From NCBI RefSeq assembly GCF_021917145.1, contig NC_061073.1, positions 11,195,682 through 11,259,681 of the forward strand: a DNA stretch of 64,000 nucleotides, given 5' to 3'. The position numbers and the translations under genes were made by a program. This DNA comes from Hypomesus transpacificus. Its lineage: Eukaryota > Chordata > Actinopteri > Osmeriformes > Osmeridae. Positions 46,973 to 58,789 of this stretch are shown piece by piece (the stretch's first letter is position 1; each line of letters starts with the position of its first letter). The notes under the pieces were generated by a model, which did not search any database, had not been told where the DNA came from, and saw nothing but the letters and a program-made list of their open reading frames with translations.

Positions 46973-48841
46973 ATGTCTAGTTTAAAGAAAAGAAATTCGA
47001 ATTCGTCCGCCGACCGCGATGAGGAAGACAAGCAGGTGACGGAGAAGATGCTCTCCCCAAGCGGAGGGGAGAACGGGAACACAAACCGGACCGGTGCATC
47101 GGGAAACGGGGAGAAGGAGGTTGGCAACATTGAAGGAGAGGAGACGGTAGTTCTACAGAGAACCATCACACTAGTTAACGGCGTTGCCATCATCGTGGGT
47201 ACCATCATCGGGTCGGGCATTTTCGTGACCCCCACTGGAGTGATCAAAGAGGCAGGATCCGTTGGTCTGTCACTAGTCATTTGGACTGTCTGTGGGGTGT
47301 TCTCGACCATCGGTGCCTTGTGCTATGCCGAGCTGGGAACAACTATCTCAAAGTCAGGAGGGGACTATGCGTACATACTTGAGGTTTATGGGTCTTTGCC
47401 TGCTTTCCTCAAATTGTGGATCGAATTGCTTATCATACGGCCATCCTCACAATACATTGTCGCGTATGTCTTTGCTACCTACCTCCTCAAACCCATCTTC
47501 CCGGACTGCCCAGTGCCCGAGACAGGAGCGAAGTTAATCGCCTGTCTTTGTATCCGTAAGTAACCTCAACTTGACTAAATAGCCTAACATCTAGAAGCCC
47601 AAATCAAGGAAGTCAATCAGTAGAACCATGCTTCTTTAAGACATGCCCTCTTCCTGTTACATCAGTGTTGTAAGTGCAGGTAAACCGAAGTGTGAACACA
47701 TTTTTTTCCTAAAGCCTACTCGCTACGCTACGCCAGGCTCCCGTGTAGGCTTTAAGGAAAGCTAAATGTCGGTTCACGGAACAAATGCCGCTGATGCTGG
47801 GTGTGGGCATCAATTCCAATGTGGCCTGTTGAAAAAATGCTGCGTTATTTCATCATCCTCAGCCTGTAGTATCCTGAAGTGCGCGCTCAGTGACACGCAC
47901 CATCCACGTGTCATAGCCTAATCTATTGTGGATATTAAAATTGAGGATGATAACAATTAATAACTAACTAGATATATTATCATATATTTTATAAGATTAT
48001 ACAGTAGCCTACAGTGTCTTATGGTCTAAGTGAATAGGGTAGAAAGTCAATCAGACGTGAAACGAGCGGAGGCAAAGCACCCTAACTGTAGTGTCTTGAC
48101 ACGTGTTAATTAAAATGGTAAATGTCAACAAACTCTTGTCACAAATACTTTCTTTGTGTAATAATAATTGTTGATGCTACCTATTTATATATAAAATAAT
48201 TTGTATTGTGTTTTAAACACTTCCACAAACCTAATCCACAGGTTGGGATAGGGAGGGCTAGACCACTCACCCACACAAACTGGCCAACCGTAGGCGTGTG
48301 TTGTGCTGTCAGATTGGAGTTTAGCCTGTTAGGATTACGCCTGGATTAGTTTTAGCTCCGGCTAATTGGCGAACAAATCAAAAACAGTCTGAGATTGTGT
48401 AGGTGGTTGGGCATTTGTGAACAATTTTCTCTCTGCTTTAGACTGTCTCTTTGATAAACTGGCGCTCCCATTCACCCCATGGAGTTTAGAGGAGGAGGAG
48501 GAGGAAGGGGGGGGGGGGGGGGGGATAAAGGAGCCCGATGAGGATAGAGGAATGTTTGTGAGAAAGGGAGAGAGAGAGACAAAAATACTGTGTATGTGAG
48601 CACGACAAAGAAAGTTAGAGAGAGAAGTAGATACTAAGTCTATGTGCAGTTTTGAAAGAAAGACAGAGATTGTGAGTGTGTAACCATGAGTGTACCTGTT
48701 AGCATTGGTGTCTTTGTACTACCGCTAGTCTGAACCCATAATCCCCATTTTCACCCAGGGCCTAATCCCATATGGGACCACTTGACAGAGATACAAACCA
48801 TGGATGACTCTGCAGGTGTTGTGCTACAGTCTGCCTTAGAA

Positions 48842-48872
<31 letters not shown>

Positions 48873-48985
48873 GTGAGTGAGTGATTGTTACAGTGACCTA
48901 TTTCTTTGATGTGAGTTATTAGTTTGAAGCCATGTTGTAGGGTTTGAGTTTCACTACCATAATTTAGGATCTTGTGTGTGTGTGT

Positions 48986-49060
<75 letters not shown>

Positions 49061-52000
49061 TTGAATACACGCTTGTCTCTGCCAGACATTTAGGGTTCGG
49101 AATGAGGGGGTTTGTTTGGGTGATCCCCATTTATGTTCTTCACACTCATGTGTGTCTACATACACATGTGTGTGTGTGTTTGTGTATATAGGTGTTTTTG
49201 TGTTTATTTCTATGCATGTGTGTGTGTGGTTCCAAACTGTCTGTGAGGGAGAGAGTACAGTACAGAGAGAGTCTTTGTGCTGTGATCTCTCAGGGTTGGT
49301 CAGACCTCTATTGTTGCCTGATTTACAGATTATGCTGCTTTGAAGTGGAGGCTTGTTAATCACTCTTAATGGGGTGGCTGGTTACTCTGGTGGAATGCTG
49401 ACTGGCTGGCTACTCTGGCGAGGGCAAACTGGCTGAGGTGCTGCTGTGCGGCTGTACTGGGCTAGTTGTACTGTGCCTTCTGTGTGGAACTCTGTGTTCT
49501 CTGTCATCGTGAGCAGGTTTGGAGGGAGTATCCATTCACCACCGTCCTCTCAGGAATGACAGAAGCAACCATGTAACACAGAAAGACAAGCATCGCTCCA
49601 CTCATTTGAAACAGAGGTCAGTCAGCGACTAACATGAACCCCCCCCCCCTCCTCTGTCTCTCTACCAGTGCTGCTGACGGCGGTGAACTGCTACAGTGTG
49701 AAGGCTGCCACCAGGGTCCAGGACGCCTTTGCTGCTGCCAAACTGCTCGCCCTCGGCCTCATCATCATCATCGGCTTTGTGCAGATCGGCAAAGGTATGG
49801 CCTCTTCATCACCACACCCTCTCTTCCTCCTCTCTCCCGCCTCTCTCTCTCTCTTCATCCTCTCTCTTCATTATCACTCGCAGAAATCAGGGTATGGGAG
49901 TTGCTCGGCATCTGATTGCAGAGCAAGAGGTCTCAGGTTCCATTCCACCTATGTATTTGATCAATTGGAGTGATGTATCATTGGAATTAGAATTATTACA
50001 ACAGTCATTAGTGGGTCACTCTCTCTTTCCTTTGCTAACCCGATAACTTCAACACAATGTGTGCACCTGCCTATTGTAGAAGTACACCATCAAGTCATGA
50101 TACTGCTTGTCCTTAGAGGGCTGGCGTGACACCAGTGGTGACACCAGCCACTCAAAGACACCATCACGGACTAGTAAGCTCACCACAGCACGAGCAGACA
50201 CAGAGCATGAGGAATAGGGCACTAGAGTCCTCCTGTAGGACAAACCAGAAAAAAAACATATGTACCCTTTTTATTATTGATTGAAAACAAGAAATATCAT
50301 TATTTGTTGATAACAAATAGCTCAGTTTCCTTATTGTTTTTACTTAAAAACAGAGGCCGGGTTTCTCTGAGCATCAGTCAGCACAGTGCAGGAAGGTCTA
50401 TGGAATACACTTAAGACCAGCCGCATGCACACACACACACACACTCCTATTGTATTCGCTTCACAAATGGATAAAGGAGGGCAAAGTACAGGTCTGGTGC
50501 ACTTGTATCCAAACTCGGGGGGGAACACAGGTCCTTTCATCAGATTATGCTCATTAGCCTCAGTAGATATTACTGAGGGTTCCTGTTCAATTGTGCCCCA
50601 ATCCTGGTCCAATTAAGGTGTGTGAGAGTTGCCAATAAGCAGAACAGAACAATCTTGGGGAATCCAAACACTGTTTCATTGTGCTGTACAGGGACAGGAG
50701 AGGAGTCGAGTGGAAAGGGGAGGAGAAGGGAGGAGAGGAAAGGAGTGAAGAGGGGAAAGGGGGAGAAGAGGCGAAGAGGACAGGAGTGGAGAGGCAGACA
50801 GTCATTATGGAGAAAGCAAAAGCCTGTGGGGCTAAGACTCTTTTCAGGCTGTCTTAGTAGGCCACCAACAAACAAGTCTCCAGACTGACTTACTGCTACA
50901 TGGCTCGGCTCCTTACGTAACGTTATGTAACGACGCATGCCTTGTGTCCTTCAAATTAGTCAGAAGGTGCCCTTCCTGGTAGTGAACTGTTGTAAACTGG
51001 GCCGGACATTGAGTAGGCTACGCAACTCAAGGTTTCAGCTGCACGGCCAGAGAGAGGCGTCCACAGGGGATGTTGTCCGGACAAGGAGGCAGGCAGGCAG
51101 GCAGGCAGGCAAAGGGGAGTGCAAAAAAACAAATTTCAAGTAAAACATCAAGTTTACAGGCATGTGTATACTGCATACAACAGTTACTGTAATGTTTGTG
51201 TGCATGCCATGGTTTAAGTATCTCCCCCTCCAGGGTTTTGGCCAGGGTGGGGTCACTCCAGTGACAGTTAGAGATAAGCGTAAGCATGACAACCAGACAG
51301 CCAGTTATTTGCTGTTGCCTAGTCCTGCGCACACACACGCATGCACATATGCAGACCCTGTCCGCCTCTCACCTGGGATCTGAGAACTCACACAAGTCTG
51401 ACAGGACTAGGTTGGTGTGAGTGAAATCCTAACAGTGAATCTTGCTGAATATTGAGACAAATGTAGAAGAAGTGTCTAATATGTGTTTACTAGGACTCAG
51501 ATCTGAGGTGAGTTAAGTGCCCACCAACCCAGTCAGACAGAGTAGGTATTTCTCACCGGAGAGGGCATAGCACCTGCTTCCCAGCTCCTCCTGGAAGACA
51601 GGAAGTTGTAACTGGCAGACAGGAAGCTATCCCTGGCAGGCAGGGTGTAGGGATGAAGTCTACTGGGTCAGGCCTTCATTAGGCTGCTCCAGATTAATGA
51701 CAGCAGGGTTGTTGCACAGTAATCTGATTAAACCAATAATCCAGCGCTCTTTCAATCAAAAGCTGTTGTTGTTTGTCTCTGGGCAGCTAGTGTCCATTGA
51801 TGCCATTCCCTCTCTTTGTTTTCCCTCTCTCTTTCTTCCTCTGTCTCCTTTTCTGTCTATGCGTCTCTTTTTCTATCTCTGTCTAATTTTCTGTCTCTCT
51901 CTTCTTTCTCATTTCCTTTTATCTCCCTGTCTCCTTTTCTGTTTCTTTCTGTCTCTGTCTAACAATCTCTCTTTTGACCTCTGTCTCTCTCTCTCTCGTC

Positions 52001-55000
52001 CTGTCTATCTTTCTAAGGCGTGTAAGTTCCTCTGGGTCTCCGTAGACTGAGTCGCTGCAGACTGAGCTTGGTTTGTAATGGGATCTCATAATGGTTTATT
52101 TACAGCAGGGACCCAAACACACACACATACACACACACACACTCTTAGGATCAAAACACACACACACACATGACAGACTCACACACAAACTCAATCCACC
52201 CTCCCCACCCCCCCTCCGTGACCAATCAAAGCGCAGTGGGCTGTGTCTACCTGTGCTGTACCTCCCCACCCCCCCTCGCAGCCACGCCTACTTCCAGATA
52301 CCGGTTTGTCAGGTCACCTGACCAGACATTGACTGGATATCACACTACTCTCACTAGTTCCCTCCTTCACAGGAAGTTCCTTGACAATCTAGGTTAGAAT
52401 CACCATGGCAATAACCTGTTGTATTTGACAGAGATTCTCGAGCAAGCAACATTCGTTCAATGCTGATGCAGAGATGTCATCAGCCTGACTCCTGATTGGC
52501 TCTCTTGCCTTTCATCTGAATGAACAATGAGTACTAATGTGTGGGACAGAACAGCAGAGGCCATTTATAGACTACATACTGTATAGCTGGACAGCAAACC
52601 TTCTCAGCAATTTTTGTACACTAATAGAATGGCCACGCACACACACACATACACACACACAACACATCTGTTAATTTTTATCAGTATAATCCATTCATCA
52701 ATGCACGTATTCCATCATTAGTGCATGTATAATGTGTGTGTCTGTGTATGTGTGTGTGTCTGTGTGTGTGTGCGTGTGTGTGTGTGAGTTCAGCTAGAAT
52801 AAACCCCCCCAGCCCCCTGCCTGAAACTGGTGCCACAGCTCAAGTCATGTGACCAGCTGACCACCAGCTCCCAGTGAGGCATGACTGGGGGTGGGAGCTC
52901 ACATGATGCCCCTCTCTGGGGTACTGCAGCACTCTACCACAACACCACCGCAACATAGTAACACAACACCACCTCAACATACTAACACAACACCACCTCA
53001 ACATAGTAACACAACACCACCACAACATAGTAACACAACACCACCTCAACATACTAACACAACACCACCTCAACATAGTAACACAACACCACCTCAACAT
53101 ACTAACACAACACCACCTCAACATAGTAACACAACACCACCACAACATAGTAACACAACACCACCTCAACATACTAACACAACACCACCGCAACATACTA
53201 CCACAACACCACCACAACATACTAACACAACACCACCACAACATACTAACACAACACCACCTCAACATAGTAACACAACACCACCACAACATAGTAACAC
53301 AACACCACCTCAACATACTAACACAACACCACCGCAACATACTAACACAACACCACCGCAACATACTACCACAACACCACCACAACATACTAACACAACA
53401 CCACCTCAACATACTAACACAACACCACCTCAACATACTACCACAACACCACCGCAACACTCCAACACTAAACAACAACACGCAATGCCACAAAACTGGA
53501 ACAACACTACAAACGACAACCCTGTAACACCACAACAAAGTACAGCACTGCAACACCATAACAACACAACTAGCACACCTTCCACCCTGCTGGGCCCCAC
53601 CTGTCATGAAGTGTGTGTGTGTAAAGGGTTGATTGTGTGTGTACAAAGAGGCGTACTGGTGTGTATCCACATGCATGCGCTCATGTGTGCAGGCATGCAT
53701 GCATGCTTGTGTGTTTGCATGTGTGCATACATGCATTCATGTGTGTGTGTGTGTTTATGGTGCAGCAGGGTCACAGTGGTCCATTGTCCGTCAGAGGGGG
53801 GGAATGTGTGGATGGTGTTTCTCACGGCCCAGTGCAGGCATGGGGCCTCTGTCTGTACCAACACCCTGGATCTGTTGGTTTAGGGTCTGTCTGGTGTCCT
53901 GAGGCCCAGCCCAGCCGGCAGTCTGCCACGCCTGGAATGCAACCTGCGTCCCGGGTGTCTCCCCTCAGGCATCTTCCAGAAGCTTCCTGCAGATTTTTAT
54001 TAAAACCCACGGGTCGCCTTCCAGACCCCCAGCCCAGACTCTACCCCAGAACCCAGACCGGTGCTCCCCGAGCGGGGCGTTGTAGTCTGGAATACCTCCA
54101 TCTTTGATGATTATAGGGGATTTGGTTGGGAGCACCCCCCCATCGCCCTTTCATTCCTTTGCCTTTTAATGTTGCTCCGAGTAAGCTGTGGTATTCTGTC
54201 TGGGGGGAGGGCTTGATATTGTCTGGACCCTTGGCCCCCTCTTAGTCTCCTCCACACGTCCTCGCCTCCTCTCCTCATCACCTCTCCTCCCCCACCTCTC
54301 CTTGTTCATATCTTCACCTCCTTTCCAACCCCACTCCCCCTTCCTCCTTCCTTCTACAGGGATGAGTATAGCTCTGTTGTGAAATAAACACATTATTTAT
54401 TCTTTCTTCAGACTGATGTAAAGCTTGTGCCACTGGTGGTGATGCTGGGATGCTGGGATTAACCACATACTGTTGTCTCTCCTCATCTTTGTAGGTGACA
54501 CAGTCTACCTCCTACCAGAGAATTCTTTCAAGGGTTCTAAGTCAGACTTTGGGAACATCGGCCTGGCGTTGTACAGTGGCCTTTTTGCCTATGGAGGCTG
54601 GTGAGTCCAAGGGGCTGGGGCGCGGGCTTGGACTGGGAATAGTAGGGCTAAGTTTGTCTGGAGAAAAACCCTGCACCTTAACTGACTTCCAGAATTCCTT
54701 TGTCCCCCTCCTGGTATGTGTGGGTTTGGATACAGTGGGGTACTGTCATGTCAGCCAGTAATCTGACCGTAAACCCCAGTTTAGCTGGCCTGGAGAATTA
54801 AGACCACTATTACAAGAATGAATAAGTTGTGGCCTACCTGCTAATCCCCCTCCTTCTCTCTGCCATCCTGTCCAACACCTCGCTCTCTGTCTCCACTCCC
54901 TCACTGATTTACACGCAAACAATTCTCTCTCGCCCACACTTTACTCACTCATTCACTCCCTCTGTTTCTCTCCTTACTCATTCAGCCACTCGCTCTCTCA

Positions 55001-57292
55001 CTCATTCGCTCACTCAGTGTCACTCAATCACTTTCTTCCGTCAAACTCGTTCAGCCCCTCTCTTTCTCTCTCTCTCTCCTACCTCCTCTGTTTTGCTCTA
55101 GAAATATAGCATGTCGTTCTTACATTCCGGTAGGCTTCTTGGCTGTGCTGGGTACCTCATACTAGACCACTGTTAGCCGAGCTCACCCAGGGTTTACTCC
55201 TGTTTGCTAAATAATTGTTTGCTTTTCACCTGTGTGTGCGAGAAAGATAACCCACATCTCGTGTCCCCTACAGGAACTATTTGAATTTCGTCACTGAGGA
55301 AATGATTGAGCCTTACAAGTGAGTGTTGACACACTTTTATATAATATTATTAAAGCAACCAAAAACTGCAATGATTGGTCATATTGAAAGAGACCATTTA
55401 TTTGCCTGTGACCACCCCTTTTTTAATTTGATAAATGATTCATGTTCTAAATGATTCATGTTTAAAACAAGGCCGTAGCCATGGAGTCAACATTGGGGGG
55501 ACACATATATATTTTTTTAATGATAATTCCGGACAGCGTGCGTGGTTGACTGTCGTAGCGTAGCACATTTATATTTCTATATCAAAATATTGGGGGGGAC
55601 ATTTTGACCAGATTTGAATATTGGGGGGGGATGTGTCCCCCCCAATATGTATTATGATTACGGCCTTGGTTTAAAATGATTCATGTTTCATTGTCCTTAT
55701 TTTTCATATTTCAATTTGTTCATTTTCTATCAATGGTTCATGTTTAAATTGATTCATGTTAGTATTGATTCATGTTCTAAATGATTCATGTTCCTCATAG
55801 GAACCTGCCTCGGGCAATCATCATCTCACTGCCCATTGTCACAGTAGTGTACGTGCTCACCAACCTGGCCTACTTCACCACGCTCAGCCCCGAAGACATG
55901 CTAAGCTCAGAGGCCGTGGCTGTGGTGAGTCACCTGCATATTCATATACTACACAGACTGCCCTGTTTACTCATATACTACACACTCTGCCCTGTTTACT
56001 CACATACTACACACTCTGCCCTGTTTACTCATATACTACACAGACTGCCCTGTTTACTCATATACTACACACTCTGCCCTGTTTACTCATATACTACACA
56101 CTCTGCCCTGTTTACTCATATACTACACAGACTGCCCTGTTTACTCATATACTACACACTCTGCCCTGCATACTCATATACTACACACACTACCCTGTAT
56201 ATTAATATACTACATACTTTTCCCACTTTTCCCTATAGACTTACTACTACTACATATACCAGCCTACTTTAGCAGACACTGTATGTGTGTATGTGTGTGT
56301 CTCTCTCAGGACTTTGGGAATTACCACTTGGGCTACATGGCTTGGATCATCCCTGTGTTTGTGGGCCTGTCCTGTTTTGGCTCTGTCAACGGCTCCCTCT
56401 TCACCTCATCCAGGTAGCAAACATACACACACACAAATATATACACATACTGTATACCCCTTCACACACACACAAACATGAGCTCACGTACACTGAATAA
56501 CTACCTTTCTCTCTTTCCTCTTCTCCCCCTCACTATTCCAGGTTGTTCTTTGTGGGCTCCAGGGAGGGTCACCTACCCAGTCTGCTGTCCATGATCCACC
56601 CCACCCTGCTGACCCCCCTCCCCTCCCTCCTCTTCACAGTACGTACCTCCTTGTTAAACCTGCCTCCTCTCTCACACCTGGTTAACAGGACTAGTCATCT
56701 GGTTGACAGGACTGGTCACCTGGTTAAGAGGACTTGTCACCACAAGCCCATTCACACGCTCTTATGAGACTGTACATTTCAAACTGAACACGCATCCTCC
56801 CTCCTTTTTTGCCTCTTTCGGGGCTAAATTCAGAAGGTTTTAATGAGGCACAAATGCTCTTTTGGATCAAATACAAGAGTTTTATTAAAGCATAAAGCAG
56901 GATTGACAATGGGTACGCAAATGAGCAGAAAGAGGCAGATTGGGGAAAAGGGCCCAGAGCAAACAATGGGATAATTTTATACAATCAAAGAACTTGCCCC
57001 CCACCAAACTTTTGTTCCGTCACGCAGACAGAAATATCCCCGCTATCACATATTGCTCAATTTGCCAGTGTTTCGTTTCCTAAAACGGGCCTGTGTTACA
57101 TGAGCCCCCGGGGACCACGAGAAGTTGCTTACAGGTTTGGTGTCGGATGGGTGTTTGCCAAAGGTCACTTCCTGGTCCTATGTCTAGGAATTGTGATCAA
57201 AAAGACAAGACTTCTATGTGACAACTCGTGATGTTTGGGTTTTACTGAATGAATACCAGTCAGTTTCTCCACCACACCTCTCTCTTTCCTCC

Positions 57293-57350
<58 letters not shown>

Positions 57351-58789
57351 GTGTGCCATGACTCTGCTGTACGCGTTCTCCAACGACATCTTCTCAGTCA
57401 TCAACTTCTTCAGCTTCTTCAACTGGCTCTGCATCGCTATGGCGATCATCGGCATGATGTGGCTGCGCTACAAGAAGCCTGAGCTGGAGCGACCAATCAA
57501 GGTGGGTAGAGCGGCCCTGGGCTCTGCCTCAGTAGAGCAGCCCTTGCTCCTGTAGAGCGGCCCTGGGCTCTGCCTCAGTAGAGCAGCCCTTTCTCCTGTA
57601 GAGCGGCCCTGGGCTCTGCCTCAGTAGAGCAGCCCTTGCTCCTGTAGAGTGGCCCTGGCTCCAGTAGAGCGTCCCTGGGCTCTGCCTCAGTAGAGCGGCC
57701 CTGGGCTCTGCCTCAGTAGAGCAGCCCTGACTCCAGTAGAGTGGGACGGGCCCTGACTCAGCAGTTTGCACTCGGTCGGCTTGCCGTACACTGGCCCTTT
57801 GTGCGACTGTGGGACAGGGAGACCTACTCCTGCCCCCAAATGGAGCCATAAAGGCTGACAGCCGAGTCCTCCCTCTGGCCTGGTTGACATTGTCAGCGAT
57901 GTGCTAATGAGGTGCAGGGCAGTGAAGTGAAATGGGCTAAATCTATTTATCTAGTCCAGATCCATGTGCTGAGTGTCGATGTGGGGAGGGAACGGTGCAG
58001 GGGGCGTGTGCATGTTGGGCTGGAGGGTGTTTGTCTGTCTGGGTTGTGTTTGGCATGCATTTGCTTGTGTTCAGGGGGATTGTGTGTGTCTCTTTTAGGG
58101 GTGTGTGTTTGGGTTGTTCGGGGGGTTGTATGTGTGTATGGGTGAACTATGAATGATTGGTTTAAATCATTTCCTCACATTGAAGGGTCGCTAAAGCTAT
58201 CGGCTGTTCTTTCCGTTCTCAATCATCACAACAGCTAAACATCAACTTAATCTAAATGAGTGCATAACTTAATCTCTCTGGCATTCAGGTGAACATCTTG
58301 CTGCCCATCAGCTTCGTGTTGGCCTGCCTCTTCCTTATTGTGGTGTCAATCTGGAAGACGCCCCGGGAGTGTGCCATCGGTTTTGGCATCATCGCCACCG
58401 GTGTGCCTGTCTACTTCTTTGGCGTGTGGTGGCAGAGCAAGCCCAAGTGGCTTCTCCAGGCTATATGTAAGTCCCCCCAGCTTGTTTACTGCTTGCTTCC
58501 TGCTGTTTTAGTGCTGGTTTTCTGTTAGCTCATCGTGCAAGTTTAACGTTAGCTCATAGTTAGCTTTCTGTTAACTCATTGCTAGTTTACTGTTAGCTCC
58601 CTGCGAGTTGACTCTTGAAATGTCCTGGACTGAACAGTCTAGTTTCCTTTCTGGGTGTACATAAGCTGAAAAATTTTTATTGAATGAAATGTTGGTTCAT
58701 TTTCTGACTACTTGTGTATGTGTGTCTCTCCAGTCTCAACCACTGCACTGTTTCAGAAGATGATGGAGGTTGTGCCGCAAGAATCTTGA
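46973..58789 (+). CDS. slc7a5: Large neutral amino acid transporter LAT1 (SLC7A5)
   Basis: LAT1 is the light chain of a plasma-membrane exchanger for large neutral amino acids and works as a disulphide-linked dimer with SLC3A2 (4F2hc). Ten coding exons: 46973-47555, 49669-49794, 54495-54600, 55274-55318, 55801-55924, 56310-56413, 56542-56638, 57352-57501, 58289-58466, 58734-58789. The sum is 1569 nt (522 aa; human 507). Twelve membrane segments are expected. Visible are the substrate motif [14 protein letters not shown] in TM1, [44 protein letters not shown] with the Cys used for the 4F2hc bond, [11 protein letters not shown] with the gating Phe, [16 protein letters not shown] and VYFFGVWW. 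The end MEVVPQES matches human MQVVPQET. The hydrophilic N-terminal tail is longer than in mammals and rich in Asn/Ser/Glu. A paralogue (a/b) cannot be assigned from one locus. All junctions are GT-AG. Confidence 0.96.
48841..48875. repeat. (GT)n microsatellite, slc7a5 intron 1
   Basis: GT dinucleotide run, nearly perfect, followed within 120 bases by the long (GA)n run. Confidence 0.9.
48988..49054. repeat. (GA)n microsatellite, slc7a5 intron 1
   Basis: Perfect GA/AG run of about 67 bases. It makes long but meaningless open frames on both strands. Confidence 0.95.
51790..52015. repeat. Pyrimidine-rich TCTCTGTCTC-type tract, slc7a5 intron 2
   Basis: About 225 bases of CT-rich imperfect repeats with TGTCT interruptions, a decayed microsatellite. 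Confidence 0.75.
52936..53462. repeat. 24-bp minisatellite in slc7a5 intron 2
   Basis: About 22 copies of a 24-bp unit (ACACAACACCACCTCAACAT plus ACTA or AGTA). Because 24 is divisible by three and the unit lacks stop codons in several frames, it produces long ORFs on both strands (TTPPQHSN repeats on plus, Cys/Trp-rich on minus). They show no other coding signs. Confidence 0.96.
55468..55668. mobile_element. 201-bp hAT-like MITE in slc7a5 intron 4
   Basis: Begins CAAGGCCGTAGCCAT and ends TACGGCCTTG. Flanked by a perfect 8-bp duplication GTTTAAAA (55460-55467 and 55669-55676). It contains several ATTGGGGGGGACA strings. No coding capacity. The terminal repeat and 8-bp duplication support the hAT superfamily. 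Confidence 0.9.
55678..55797. repeat. Short ATGATTCATGTT repeats before slc7a5 exon 5
   Basis: The string GATTCATGTT recurs several times here, and also at 55437-55460 on the other side of the MITE. The last copies abut the exon 5 acceptor (TTCCTCATAG at 55800), so this pre-existing repeat was split by the MITE. Confidence 0.7.
55940..56200. repeat. 29-bp minisatellite in slc7a5 intron 5
   Basis: About nine copies of a 29-bp unit containing TGCCCTGTTTACTCATATAC, with CACTC/CAGAC variants. It begins within 20 bases of the exon 5 donor. The exon-like open frame across it is an artefact. Confidence 0.93.
57296..57349. repeat. (CT)n microsatellite forming the slc7a5 exon 8 polypyrimidine tract
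   Basis: A perfect CT run of about 54 bases ends directly at the acceptor AG (57350-57351) of exon 8. Confidence 0.95.
57508..57740. repeat. About 46-bp minisatellite just inside slc7a5 intron 8
   Basis: Units made of GTAGAGCGGCCCTGGGCTCT then GCCTCAGTAGAGCAGCCCTT and GCTCCT, about five copies with partial units. The array begins a few bases after the exon 8 donor. Confidence 0.9.

Noticed and set aside
52840-53736. 298-aa Cys/Trp-rich minus-strand frame
   Set aside because: It is the complement of the 24-bp minisatellite inside an slc7a5 intron, has no family similarity and no codon bias.
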